A stretch of 64,000 bases of DNA from Narthecium ossifragum (taxonomy: Eukaryota > Streptophyta > Magnoliopsida > Dioscoreales > Nartheciaceae), in contig OY986964.1 in assembly GCA_963920575.1 (NCBI GenBank), forward strand, positions 16,557,987 to 16,621,986, written 5' to 3'. How positions within the stretch are numbered: the stretch's first letter is position 1; each line of letters starts with the position of its first letter. Positions 20,795 through 32,830 of this stretch are shown in pieces. The position numbers and the translations under genes were made by a program. The notes under the pieces are model-generated. The model saw only the letters and a list, made by a program, of their open reading frames with translations, made no database searches and was not told the origin of the DNA.

Positions 20795-21740
20795 GAAAAA
20801 ATTCAGTATTAATCCAAGATGACTCATTGTCGGCTCTAATAAATATTCTCAATGTCATCTAGGACACATCAACATGCTTGTCTTGGTTCGCATTCATCCG
20901 CTATATTTGGGATTATGATTGCACTCATTGGTCATATCCGGGATTATGAGTGCAGATAGCATTGTTTCAACCTAGACAATGAGACAAAGAAGACCAAGCT
21001 AGACCAGACACTAGTCGACACATAGACAAGAAGGTCCAATGCAACGTACCCACGCCCAAACAAATCCAAAAGAAGAATAGAAAGTAACGAAGCTCTCAAT
21101 CACCTGCCCATCCTTTCTTGACGACGTCCAGTACGTTCAGTCCTTTTCCTCTCTCTCTCTCCGTGTGGGGCTCCGCGCCATGTCGCAAGTCGCAATGCAC
21201 GCGCCCGCGCGCGGCGAGGGCGCGCGGCGCCCGAGGCGCACGCGCAGCGGTGGGGTTAAAGGCCAACCCCTCGGGCTGGCTGGCACCCTTTTCCCATTGA
21301 ATCCCATCAAGTGTGGGTTTGTGTATCGTTTCTTAGAGATGGACAGCTAGATGGGCTAGATGTGACGGATGGGAAAAGAGAATGGAATCTGGGAAAAGCG
21401 AGGGTGGTGGTGGCCCACTGAAGTGTCACGTGATCATGATATTCATAAAAAAAATGAAAATGGATCCCATCATATAAGCACGCACAACGTATCATGTTTT
21501 TCCATTATGTTTGATTGGGAAAAAGCAACTAGAGCATAATTAAGTTATAACACTGAAATAAAGTAGAAAATGTGTTTATTTATTGGGAAAGAAATGGGAA
21601 GAAAGAATAGTTTTAAATTAGTGTTGTTTAAAAATTATATCCGAAATGGATACGTGGTTGTCAAGCACGTGAGGTGTGCCAACCGTAGCGCATGGATGAT
21701 CAAAAGGGTGTGTGAGTTCAGTCTTGCCTCAACTAAGAGG
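20795..21740. other. Intergenic region with a short CpG-rich patch
   Basis: Mostly AT-rich sequence with no recognised gene. At about 21165-21260 there is an isolated patch full of CGCG (gcgcccgcgcgcggcgag and similar) amid AT-rich flanks. The short open frames over it look like composition artefacts. Confidence 0.5.
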
Positions 21741-22071
21741 ACTTTTGGTGTGACAACTTAAGTCTAAAAAGGGAATAGATCTTTATGAGTTTTTTGGATA
21801 ATGGTAGCTAGTGAATGAGTCGATCAATACTAGAACAATTACTCTAGAGACTAGAGGCTAGAAGATTACAGTAGTTAAAGCTAAGATAGTAGTAGTAGCA
21901 AAGTCTGGATTCAGTCGGGGTTCCTTCTTCCTTTGTCTTCGAACCTTTTATATCTCTGGTTACCGTCTCCACGTGGCCACAACCCACTACTAGCGTCCCA
22001 TAACTCTTCGTGGTTCCCATCATGGCTCGTATCGTACTGCCCTCTTGACATGTGGCCTCCCATAGATAACC
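21740..22071 (-). mobile_element. LTR-like segment, probably the end of the Tat-type 3' LTR
   Basis: On the minus strand this reads on from the solo LTR insertion site (22071) through a TATA-like GATATAAAAGG (about 21944-21954) and an A/G-rich leader to CTTAAGTTGTCACACC (about 21750). Removing the nested solo LTR joins it to 24684-25369. Its role as R/U5 of the Tat-like element or as part of an older element is not settled by the sequence. Confidence 0.35.
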
Positions 22072-24678
22072 TGTCGCGCCCCGGCCCGTAAAAGCCCAAC
22101 CGGGCCGGGCGACGCGAACCGGAACCTAACTAAATGCGGAAATAAAGGCGAGGGGTTCCCCCAACTGACTGATTTCATTAAACAGTTCATAAGCACCCCT
22201 GAATAATACAATAATTTCAAACATCAAAAGATATAATATAATATTCAAAAACCTCAAAGGGGTTATAACAGTTTATACATCATACTCCCGTAGGAGACTA
22301 ACTATAACAAAAGTGTAGAAAGGGATCACCGGTCCTCAACCCCGCCAGACGCCGCCGCGCCACCAAACACCTGCCCAGTAGGGGCTACTGAAGAAGAGCT
22401 GGCGCCTGCACCTGCAAAACGCAGCCTGGGTAGTGAGCATAAAGCTCAGTAGGGTTCTACACTACGTCACACAAAAGGAAGGGAAACGCAAGAGTGTCGT
22501 CCTCAAGTAAGACCTGAGTGTATACAGGAGTCCCATAACCCCACCGCGTGTCCCTGAGGCCCAGGGGCAGCACTCAGTAGCAGGAACAGCACTAGCGACA
22601 CAACTACAGGAACCCAACACTACAAGGTCTGCACAGTGGGACACCGGCTACACCTCAGCATTTGACTCAAGGCCGACACGACCTCTATAATCACTAAGCA
22701 ACATGTGTACCAGTCATCTAAGCCTATCATCAAATTCGACTGGACACCACAATTCAAACCGGGTCCTAACTACCCAACCCCGGTCCTAGGGCTAAATCCG
22801 AGCTTCCAGCCTTGAGACGGCGATCCACAAATCACCCACGCCCTAACCTTATGCAACTAATGCACAACAGAGAATGCATTGTATGAACATACACAAGAAA
22901 GAGAAATAGGCATGCAACAGTATGCCAAGGTAGCATACAAGTCCAATAGAATCGCTGCAGCGGTACTACCAACCGCTGCCAGCCGATCCGCAGCGGATCC
23001 CGGCATTACGACGGTATCACGACCGTCAACCACAAACTCCTGCAACGGGAAGCAACCCCGAAAACCGAAGAACAATAAAAGGATAATTTTATAATCCAAA
23101 CATATAATATTATATTAAAACACCAAAACCTCTACTTAGAGGCTAGTTGGTCCCGTCGATCCGACTTCCAAACAACGTCGGATTCAAGATCCAACTTAAC
23201 CACCAGTAGATCTACATGCTGGGATCAACATATCCAAAATCGGGAAACATCCAACGGTTCGATTACCGAGAAAACACTAATCAAAACCACTAAAAAATAG
23301 TCCACAAAACCTCATCAAAGAGCCTTGGGATCGATCCGGAATATTTGGATCGATCCAGAAAGTATTGGATCGATCCAGAACAAAATGGATCGATCCAAAC
23401 AGTTTCTGCTTCATACCAGCTTCAGAAAACATTCTCTACAAGCAGCTAGTTGATCTCGTCGATCCGACATCTAAACGATGTCGGATTCAAGATTCAACCT
23501 AGAATCCAGTAGATCTATATTCCATGATCAACATATCCAAAATCCATGATCATCCAACGGTTGGATTAACGGGAAAACATTAATCAAAACAGCTACTCAA
23601 AACTAACTTACCAATGCTTGTTGCAACGCAGCCCTCCAGCAATCAATTCATAGAAATTCGTAGGAAAATCGGAAAAAGACGAAATAAGCTGAAATGAAAA
23701 GTTAACGAAGAGATCTACAACTCTTATGTTTATCAAGAGCCAAGATCATACACATACAAGCCGGAAAACTCGCTGCAAGCCGGCTGTTCTTCAAGAACAA
23801 CAGAAAATCGGAAAATCCGAGATTAATCATGCATAAATCCTACTCAAATCTCAACCAAAGATCATGAAACTTGTATCAGTAATTCTAATAGACAAGATGC
23901 ATCCAACAGCACAATTTCATCAAGATCTAACGGCTAGATTTAACGAAACCCATTAAACACTCTCGTAGGTAGAACACCTACCGAACTGCGCTAATCCTCG
24001 GATGATTCCCCGCTAACCAGCTGCTAACCAAGCTCCAACCCACGTCAGTGATCGTCCTCACGTCGGCACGATTCCAACGAGCCTTCAAGCTCCCAAAATG
24101 GTGGCCGGAGGAGGGAGAACGGAGGAGAAGAAGATGGCTGCTCCGGAAGGAAACAGAGGAACAAAAACAGAACCGCGGAAGAGAAGAAGGGGGAAGGAAG
24201 AAGAGAAGGAGAAGAGAAGGGGAAGGTCGGGGAAGGTGGGGAAAAACTTCTCCTGACAATGGAGGACGACGGCCACGACGGCCGTCCTCGCAAGCTCAAC
24301 TGCCCAACTGCTCTACAGTACCCGGATCGATCCCACACACCAAGTCGGATCGATCCGAGACAGGCTGGATCGATCCAAAACACTTGGATCGATCCGAACG
24401 GGTCAAAAACCCACCAACTCGCTCACGAGTCCGATCGATCGCTCAAGGGCCGTAAGCTGCCCAAAAGCAAGCTTCAGCGCGCCCGAGCTGGGATCTTCCA
24501 ATCCCGGGTCCACCTAACCATTCTAAACAAGCACTAACACAAACAAGGTCAGTGTGTGCACACGCGGGTGTGAAACAAACCGACAATGCGTAATTTACCA
24601 AATTGCCCTTGTGGTCCACAACGAGCCACGGGCCCGACCCAGGCGGTCGACCCAGGAATGGAGGGACAGGTCCTCACA
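22072..24678 (-). mobile_element. Solo LTR, family D, with perfect target duplication
   Basis: On the minus strand it starts TGTGAGGACCTGTCCCTCC (24678) and ends CCGGGGCGCGACA (22072), 2.61 kb. TAACC is found on both sides (22067-22071 and 24679-24683). GGATCGATCC palindromes occur at about 23325-23400 and again at 24325-24400, on either side of the pyrimidine-rich leader (24080-24250). It is closely related to the copy at 35800-38118. Confidence 0.94.
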
Positions 24679-24683
24679 TAACC

Positions 24684-25369
24684 GTCCTGCCCTTTTCTGG
24701 CTCCGCTTCCCAAGCACTCGCTTTAGGAGAGTAGTTTGTTGATAGTGGGTTGCGGGTGTATTTATAATGGTTCGGCATCATCTATGGCCTCGACCCTGAA
24801 TGTGCATGCCTTGGTACCCGGCTTCGTGTGAAGCCTCGGTCTTGAGGTTACTCATCTCCTCGACCTCGATAGCCTCGACATGAGGTTGCCTAGTGCTTCG
24901 ACCTCGAGGTTACACCGTTCTCGGCCTCGAGCCGGCATGTGTTGCTTCGCCGCCTCAACCTCGATACTCTCTCATGGTATCTCGGCTTAGAGGTGGCTCG
25001 GGTTCGAAATTGATGACATCATCTTTAACATTTGTTTTACTTATGTCAGAGGTCAAGTGGTGAGGCGGCCTTGAACGTCTTGTGGCTACGTCGCGTCGTC
25101 ATAAATGCGGAGGCGGTGTAATGATGTGTTTGAACTCGAATGTCGAGTAGCGTTTAATTCACTTTTGCTCTCATTGACCGACGCTCCTTTTTCCATGTGA
25201 GTTTAGATGTGACAGTTCTACTAGCCCCGTCGCTGATTCGCCCACATGTCGAACCCGTAAGGTTTTGTGGGTATGATGATTTGATTGTGGCTCGATGGAT
25301 GGGTGTCACGTTTTTGCCTTGATGATGGATATCCGCCAGCTGATACTTGAGTATTTTATCTCAGTAACA
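24684..25369 (-). mobile_element. 3' LTR (U3 side) of a Tat-like Ty3/gypsy element
   Basis: On the minus strand this starts TGTTACTGAGATAAAATAC at 25369, immediately after a polypurine tract (25376-25385). The first ~160 bp match 34887-35461, the other LTR remnant, apart from a MITE in the latter. It continues through a stretch rich in CCTCGAGGTCGAGGC-like motifs (24790-24990) to a TATA box at 24759-24766 and is cut at 24683 by the solo LTR. Confidence 0.7.
24759..24766 (-). promoter_or_regulatory. LTR TATA box (Tat-like element)
   Basis: TATAAATA on the minus strand, about 600 bp into the 3' LTR and followed by a leader. This is the expected U3/R position. Confidence 0.5.
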
Positions 25370-25375
25370 CAATTG

Positions 25376-25385
25376 CCCCCCTTTT
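25376..25385 (-). other. Polypurine tract of the Tat-like element
   Basis: AAAAGGGGGG on the minus strand, 6 bp before the TGTTACTGAG start of the 3' LTR. This is the plus-strand DNA primer site of an LTR retrotransposon and fixes the element as minus-strand. Confidence 0.75.
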
Positions 25386-26539
25386 CGTCCCGTGATGTGA
25401 TTCGAAACGATGTATGGGGCAAAGAAGTCTTTTGGTGGTTCGGTAAGGGCTTTGAATCCCTACGTTTGTGGGATTGTGCCATCTTGTTTCTCTATCCCTT
25501 GCTCTCGGGCGTTTTCTAATCTCCCTGAGCTCCTCGACCTTACCTCTTAGCAGGTCCTTCGTAATTACCATGTTTCGCTCTGAGAGTCCTTCGTCCTCTT
25601 CTCCCGACGATCAAGTATCATCATGCCAGGATTTTTTGCGCCCTTCTGCCAAACCTTTCGACCAGTTTTTAGACACCGAGGAGGGTGCCGCTATGCTCCC
25701 CTGATTCGTTTTTTAGCAGGAAAACCTCATCGATCGGAACAAATACGGGTTGGGTCTGGCGATCACAATCCCATCTTCTAGGACTTATGTGTTTGAAAAG
25801 TTACGGGCTTTTTATCTGTCCACTGCGGGCTCTCCCCTGGTCTGCCTGCCGGCACTACCCTCCTCCTTCGATCAATGGATTCACGGAAGGATCCAAAAGG
25901 GGTGGCCCACCTCTGATAGGGATTTCGAGGAATGGATTGAAAGGGCGATGGCCGACCCACAGGGGCAGCGTCAAGTGAGGCTGATGCACCTTGAAGACCT
26001 CATCCGTCTCTCTTGTCAACCCACCGACGGTCCATTGCTGTTATCTCTTCTTTGCTTTTTGAGCATAGAGTACAACTGTTTTTTACTCCCGGACGGTCCC
26101 CTTTCTATTACCTTGACGGATGTCTTTTTCTTGACGAATACCGCCGTATCCGGTGAGGATTGCTCTGGGCTTCTCAAGAAGAAGACTTCCCGTGGGGGTC
26201 CATCCCTGACGCTTGCAATGCCTATTCCCAGTATTGCAAAGATGAGAAGAGAGCGTCGGGTGTGATGACTCACTGGGAGTTAATCACTTTTTTCAACTAC
26301 TGGTTGAATAGGTTTATTGCCTGCAATCGCTCCACCAAGATGACAAAATCTTGGTTGTCTTTGGCCGAGTATCTCGCCACATCAGACCGCCCAGTAGCCT
26401 GTGCTTCCCTTCTACTTGGTTTGGTCTACCGGTGCTTGGGAGAGGCATTCCGTCACCGTTTCAAGAGAGGGTACTCAGGTTCCATGTGGCTATTGCAATT
26501 ATGGGCCCATGCTTACTTCCCGAGAGAATCGAGTTTGAG

Positions 26540-27482
26540 TAGGGGTGTCCAAAAAGCCCAAATGGCCCGGCCCGGTACGGGTCCGGACCGGACCCGCCAT
26601 GGCCGTAGCCCGGTCCGGCCTGGGTGTTGGCCCTGCTGGACCGGGCTGATCCGGGTTCAGGGCCGGACCAGGGCCCCCTGGTCAAAAACCCGGTCCGGCC
26701 CGGCCCGCCGGGGTTTTAAAGGCCACGCGGCCCACACCTCTCTCCCTCTCTCTCTCTCTCGCAGCTGAGTCTCGCAGCTTCTCAGCTCTCTCTCTCTCTC
26801 TGCTTCTCAGCGAGGTTCGCCGTCCCCGCCGCGGGGGGTCCGCCAAGCCGTCCAAGGACCTCGACGGGGTGGATGCGCCACCACTCTTCGCCGGCAGAGG
26901 CGGGAAATGAGGAGGCTCCGCGGCCTCCCTGTCATTGATCGACGTCATGGCCTCCCCATCATCGATCAACGCCGCGGCCTCCCTGTCATCGATCGACGCC
27001 GCCCCGCCAAGCTCCACCTCCACCGACGCCGGCCCCGCCAAGCCCCATCTCCTTCTCCCCCTTCTTATACAGTTCTTTCCTCGGGTAGGCGCCGGCCTTG
27101 TGCCACTCCCCTTCGATCGACGCCGCCCCGCCAAGCTCCACCACCACCAACTTCTCCGATGAGGGCGGCGAGGAGGCATTGTTCCTCCTACTGACTTCCC
27201 TCAGGGTTGTGTTGAATGCCTTGGGGAAGACATCGAAGAAACCTATCTCGGTCTGGTCGAGCTCCAGCGAAATGGGCTGGCAGCCCGGGTTCAGCCTGGT
27301 CCGGTCCGGTCCGGTCCGGCCTAGCCCGGTTTTCAAGCCGGGTAGGGTCATACTGGGCCGGACCGGGTTGTAGGCCTAATTGGCCTGGTACTAGCCCGGT
27401 CCGGTCCGAATGACTACCAGGGCCGGACCGAGTATTGCCTCCAACCCGACTCGGGTCGGGCCGGCCGGGATGGACACCCCTA
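26540..27482. mobile_element. hAT-type non-autonomous element with 8-bp target duplication
   Basis: It starts TAGGGGTGTCCA and ends TGGACACCCCTA (perfect 12-bp terminal inverted repeats). AGTTTGAG is repeated on both sides (26532-26539 and 27483-27490). Eight-base duplications and TA(G)GGG ends are typical of hAT elements. Both arms are packed with CCGGTCCGG/CCGGACC motifs (26560-26710 and 27270-27450). The middle is GC-rich with a (CT)n tract and three GATCGACG-containing repeats (26930-27000). No transposase is seen. It interrupts the antisense ORF, which continues on both sides. Confidence 0.95.
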
Positions 27483-28739
27483 AGTTTGAGGGTAGAGGTG
27501 AAGAACTTCCTGCCTGCCCGTATAACCCATGGCTTCATGGAGCACTCCCTCGCTTCTCGGGCTCAACCCCCCAATCTTTCTTTTTGTGACTGTTTTCGAG
27601 GGGGTGTCGATGTCTGACCCTCGACCCCGTTGGATGGCTTGGGACGTCATCGGCTTCCATCGTATTGATAAGTTCAGGGAAGTTCATCCCCACCTAGATT
27701 TTTGGAGGAGGGATGTATCCCTCGCCTCGGGACTTGGTTGTACTAGATACCGACATGTACCTAGAACCTTATTCCCCCAGCTTGCTCGCCCATCAATTCG
27801 GGCTTACTCAGCTCTTGTGGATACCTTTCTTCACGAATCAGAGGCGCATGTCCGATAGGCGCAAGGTATCATGGGCTAATACCTTGGAGGCCCATCGACG
27901 GTACCTGATGACCACGGTGGAGATCAACTCCTCCGCTGATGTCGATCGTCGAGCTCAATGCTCTGAGACCTTCTTGCAATGGTGGCAACCCTTCAAGACT
28001 CATCTCGAGGCGTTGATCAGTAAGCTATTGCCTCGTCTGGTGGCATTGTATTCAGGCTTTGGATCTTGTAGTAAGTTTGATACCAGTTCCTTATTTATGT
28101 TGTTTGGCCTAATCATTTCTTGTTAGGGCCTCGAGTGAGTGGTCGTCATGATGACGACAGTGGTAATGAGGGCGATGAGCCCCCTTTGCCTAGGGAGAAA
28201 AAAGGGAAGGCACCCAAAGGTTAGTTTTCCTTTCCTTTGCCTTTTGTGCTTGACTTCCGAGCTCATTTGTCTTCTTTTGGTCTCTTAACTTCGGCTTCCA
28301 AGATCTCTTGTCTCATCTCCTTTCCTTGACTTCAGCTCCGAAGCGGAAGAGGGATGACGGTAATGACAATGACAATGATGATGATGACCACCAGCCGATT
28401 CAGACTCGGCTAAGATCCCTCACCAAAGCATCCTCAGGTGGGGCCCAACCCCAAATTCGAGTTCTTGCTGTCGGTCCCCAGCCTGATCTTGTCACCGCCC
28501 CTCGAGAGGAGGTTGGCCCGCCTATGGGGGTTTCCCAGGACGCGGTACTTGAGCAGAGGTATGATGACCAGCTCCTCCGGCCGCGACTTGTCATGGCCTC
28601 TTCGAGTGAGAGCCAATTGCATGAACAATTTCCTGTTTTCGAGCCAGGGCCAACACCGGAGTCTTTTCCTCAGGCTCCGAAGGTCCATGGGGTTGAGCTC
28701 GAGCCTATGTCTGCCCCTCGGGGGGAAGTCGCCTAGCCA

Positions 28740-29090
28740 TTAGAGACTTCGAGAGCTCCTGAGGACGAGCTCATATCAAGTCTAGTGCCCGTTCCCCCCA
28801 AGGAGGTTGCCCCATTAGCGGAGGGTCCAAGGGCCCCCGAGGTAGAGCCTGAGCCTGTGTCGGTTTATCTGGAGGAACCCATCTAGCAATTAGAGACCTC
28901 ATGGGTTCCTGAGGTCAAGCACACATGTGTTCCGGTGTCCGTCTCCCCTGAGGAGGTGTCCCTGCCAGTGGAGGTTCCGAGGGTCCCTGTTGTCGAGTCT
29001 GAGCCTGTTGTGCTTGTTCCTCCGGAGGAAGTCGTCCAACAGGTAGCGGCTTCGAGGGTCCTGGAGGTCGAGCTCCCATCTAGCCCCACC
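28740..29090 (+). repeat. Degenerate coding repeat in the antisense ORF
   Basis: About three copies of a ~115-125-bp unit encode a pattern like PEVEPEPVSV..EEV..PLETSRAPE. The second and third copies are easiest to see from the shared gaggt(c/a)gag(c/t)ctgagcctgt block at about 28838-28860 and 28988-29010. Copies differ by point changes and one in-frame stop. Confidence 0.6.
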
Positions 29091-30880
29091 CTACGGAAGA
29101 GATTGTTTTGCCCATGGAGCCTTTGAGGGACTCTGCGATCCGGGGGAACACGATGGAGAGACTGTGACGCTCACTCGAGATGCTGAGCCAGAATTTGGGG
29201 CCTCTATTGCTTCACCCTAGTTTGACGTCGGAGATGAACAGAGTGAACGCTCTGCCTCTCCCGAATCACTCTCTTCTCCAGAGCGATCGACCGGACAGGG
29301 TGTTAAGGTCGATTTGGATACCTTTCTGAAATGGAAGTCTTGTCCCAGTGTTCTACTGGGTATACCCAGTGCCAAAGGTATTCTGTTTGTGCTTTCAACT
29401 CCCTCTTGTTCGTGTTATCCCCTCTCACCATGCCTTGCTATCTTAGATCTCCAACCTTATGAAGAATGCATAACGCAAATTGGTTTGGATCTCCAGGAGC
29501 TGGTAGTTGCTCTCTTGGTGAGGAAAGAGCAAGCTCCCTAGATTGTTGAGGTGGGGGACAATGACGTTGTGGTGGAACATGAGGTTGCTGTCGAGGTTGG
29601 GACAGAGGCGGTGGAGGGGAACATAGAAGCTGCCACCAAGGAAGGAGATGAGGTCACCGAGGTGCCATGAGATGTCATTGAGCCGGGAGGTGCAATTGTT
29701 ACATCATACGGAGAGTCTGTGATTCCCCTTGCTTTACCGCTGGTAGCTTCACCCTTGCCTTCGTCTCTGGCTGCTTCCACCATCATAACCGTTGAACCAG
29801 CTTTAGATAGCTCTGCTCCCTGGCCATTCCTATTGTTTCCTGCAATCCAGACCTTGTCCACATCGAGGTGCTCTCCGAGGTTCCGGCGTCGACTGGTCAG
29901 TTGGCGTTGGAGGCCCCGGCGGGTTTGGAGATCGCCTGATCTTCTGAAACTGTCGTCAAGCCATCGTCCATTGAGTATGAACAACCTCCGAATGATAAAG
30001 GGAAGGGCATTGTCGAGGCATGGGAGCCTGTTGTAAGCACGGTGGCGCTCGAGGCTAGCTGGATGGACCTTTACTATGAGGTCTCTCCCACATCTTCCCC
30101 ACTGAGCCGTGACCCGAGGATCGAGGGTGATGAGTCCCATGCTGCTTTCTGCGGGGTCGTCGGGGTGAGCTCTTCCAGACCTATGGTGGATGGCTCGGAA
30201 CGTCGTCCCCCCGTGACTATATGCAAAGTTTTGCAGATCTGCAGCATACCTTCAAATGCTTTATAGGTATCCCAGATCCGGCCCATCTTGTGACAATCTA
30301 GCACGCCATTGTGCCCTTCCGGGATTGCACTGTCAGTGAGCTTGCTCGAGGGGGACTTCTCCCGCAACTCCTCTAATCATTGTGGGAAGTGCCAGCGGTT
30401 CTGAACACCAATTTTGACCGCTTCCAGAACCTATTGGTCCGCTTCCACTCACAACTGGAAGGGAGGGTGGAGCAAGTGCACAGGCAAGCCCGAGTCACTT
30501 CGGAGGTTTTCGACCTCCATGAGAATATAGCTGCTCGTTGTGAGAGCTCCGGCCATAGTGAGTCGGTCTTTTGGGATTTACATACCCTGGTGGTCGCGAA
30601 GGATCATCGCATCCAAGCCTTGGAAACGGCCCTGGCCCATGAGAAATTGGAACGGGATGAGCTTTGTCGGTTGATGGATGCCGAGGAGGAGAAGCTTGGT
30701 GCCGACCTGGGCAGGTTCGACGTCAAGTTGCATCATTTTGAAGGCTTGCTTTTTGTCCTTTCTGACGAGATCAATGGATTTTGTCATCTTGGAATGTATG
30801 TTAGCCTTATTTGAGATGATGTGGGACCTTGTATGAGAGGTTCGACCTTTTATGTAGAACATTGTTATGTGATGACCCCT

Positions 30881-31950
30881 CTATTTAATGGGGATTTCAT
30901 AAAGTTTTCCCAAAGTTATGGGAAATTTTGTTTTAGTACTTCCTTGTTGGTCTCCCAGATAGAGGTTACATATTTCTTTAGGAATTTGCCTTTGATTGTA
31001 TGTCGATGGGCGATGTTGTCGAGACTTTGCAGCCGGTATGTGTTTCCATATAAGACATCTCGGACTCGGAAAGGTCCTTCCTTGTTGGGACTCCATTTGC
31101 CTATTAGGATCCTTAGTTTTCAAAGGTAGGATTACTTTCCATACTAAGTCTCTGACGTTGAAGCTTTGCCCTTGAACTCGCTTGTTGTAAGCTCTGGCGG
31201 CTTTCGTCTTTAGAGTTTTGATCTGATTCAATGCTCAGATTCGAACCCCTTCCAAAGAGTCGAGTTCTCCGAGCATAGCTTCCTCATATTGCGTTGGGCA
31301 TATATGAGTTTGATGTTCTGTCCTAGGGGAGCCGACTTGAACCTCTACGGGTAGTACAACGTCGTGTCCATAAACTAACTCGTAGGGAGTTGTTCCTGTG
31401 CTTTCGCGTCGAGATGTGCGATAAGCCCATAAGGTCTCGCCTAAGATCTCGTGTCATCTCCTCTGATTCCCCGTCTGTATCTATCATCTTCTGTACGTTG
31501 TATTTTATGATCTTGTTTGTCTACTCAGCTTGGTCGTTGGCCTGAGCATTAGTAGGGGGTTGAGTTCACTATCTCGAATCCCTGGTCTTCTGCAAATCTT
31601 TGCATTTCTTGCCCGTTGAAGCTGATAGCTCTATCAACTATGATAGACTGAGGTAGTCCGAAGCGAAAGATGATATGGTCTTCAATAAACTTGGTGGTGA
31701 CTGCTTGAGTCACTTCCTTGACTAGGTCTGCTTTGACCCATTTTGTGAAGCAGTCAGTGGCGGTGAGGATATATCTATGTCCCTTGCTCGATGTAGGGTC
31801 AATAGGACCCATGGCGTCGATGGCCCAACCTCGGAATGGCCAAGGTTTTGTCACTGAGTGCAACTCGGATGTCGGGACTCGAGGCATTTGCCCGTGCTTC
31901 TGGCACATTACGCATCCCTTAGCGTAATTTATGGTGTTGTTGGTCATGTC
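30881..31950 (-). pseudogene. Integrase of the Tat-like element (decayed)
   Basis: On the minus strand 31947-31549 gives CVMCQKHGQMPR (zinc-finger end), WPFRGWAIDAMGPIDP, YILTATDCFTKWVKADLV, FIEDHIIFRFGLPQSIIVDR and ISFNGQEMQRFAEDQGFEI. Relatives have DNG at the ISFNGQ position, where this copy reads NGQ after a changed residue. 31231-30881 gives the C-terminal ARAYNKRVQGQSFNVRDLVWK block. The part between is out of frame. Confidence 0.85.
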
Positions 31951-32830
31951 AGGCCAATAGAACCCAGGTCGTTTGAGTAACCACGCCGTCTTGATCCCGG
32001 TCCGGTGGGCTCCGCACTCGAAGGGTGTCGTCCGTGTTTATGCACCATAGTAAAAGTGCCTCAAAGGACTTGTGATATAGTTCACCCTCGAGAAGGAGGT
32101 ATTTGGATGCTCTTTGTCTGAGCTCCTTTGTCCCCCGGACCTGGGATGGATTTGTGAGGTATTTCACGATCGGTTTTCTCCAGTCGACCTCTAAGGTAAA
32201 GTTCACTGAGGTCTCGGAGGAGGTTGAAGCTATTTCAACCTCGCGACTCGATCCCAGTTGAGCCAGCATGTCAGCTTCGATGTTCTCACCCCGTAGGACA
32301 TGGGTTAAGCGGACCGTCCTCAGCCTGGAGAGATGATCCCGGACCTTGTGCAGGAACGGTTCAAGATCCGCGCTCGACCATCGATACACTTCCAATAGCT
32401 GCTTGATGACCAACTAGGAATCCCCGATGATCTCGAGGCTGAGAATGTTCATGTCTCGAGCGATTTCTAGCCCAAAAATCAAGGCTTGGTACTCGGCTGC
32501 ATTGTTTGAGCATTTGGGGTAGAGTCATGCTGAGAAGGCATGCTTACCTCCTTGTGGGGACACAAGAAAGACTCCAACTCCGGCCGATTGCGATGTGCTA
32601 GACCCATCAAAATATAGCTTCCATGGGGTGACCTCGATCACGTCACCCTCTGCCTCCGACTCCGGCTCTGAGAAATCGTGTCTCTGGCAATGATTTGCCA
32701 GGAAATCAGCCAAGGCTTGACCTTTGACCGCCTTGGGTGGTATATAGACCAAATCAAACTGAGTTAAAAATAGACCCCATTTGCTAACTCGTCCTCTCAA
32801 CAGCGCGTCGAAGAGCATATACTTAATCAC
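31949..32830 (-). pseudogene. Second (Tat-type) RNase H domain
   Basis: 32830-32525 shows the connection from the first RNase H (VSKWGLFLTQFDLVYIPPKA, KGQALADFLANH) into WKLYFDGSSTSQSAGVGVFL, the start of the additional RNase H domain. 32413-31949 continues with KVRDHLSRLRTVRLTHVLRG and NIEADMLAQLGSS. Having two RNase H domains is the hallmark of the Tat lineage. A stop lies near 32522. Confidence 0.85.

Larger units (their letters stand above)
25570..30811 (+). pseudogene. Antisense additional ORF of the Tat-like element: plant-mobile-domain-like protein (broken)
   Basis: The plus-strand frames join into one long protein-like region. An N-terminal Ser/Pro-rich segment (25570-25690) is followed by a domain at about 25730-26160 with a PSSFDQWIHGRIQKGW block and GPLSITLTDVFFLTNTAVSGED. 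This resembles the ITLxDVxxLTGLPxxGE core of the plant mobile (aminotransferase-like) domain. Then come a TFFNYWLNRFIACN segment (26280-26320) and LLLGLVYRCL...LWLLQLWAHAYFP (26417-26520). After a hAT insertion it continues at 27490-28125, then an acidic charged part (28330-28400, Asp-rich), Glu/Pro/Val repeats (28740-29090) and a coiled-coil-like tail (30380-30810). Several stops and frameshifts are present. Introns (for example GT at 28071 and 28219) are possible but unproven. Confidence 0.65.

Noticed and set aside
25208..25369. A complete 162-bp LTR for the Tat-like element
   Set aside because: The shared segment is this short, but the sequence continues into a TATA-bearing U3-like region on the left and the right copy is cut by a deletion. 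The true LTR is therefore probably longer, and the TTAG(A) flanks are one base out of register.
26160..26768. A resident host gene with a plant mobile domain
   Set aside because: It lies between pol and the polypurine tract/3' LTR of the Tat-like element, is antisense to it, and is broken by stops and a hAT insertion. An element-borne ORF explains this better.
26682..27538. Arg/Gly/Pro-rich open frames on both strands
   Set aside because: They arise from CCGG-rich arms and the GC-rich centre of the hAT element. No domain and no consistent frame.
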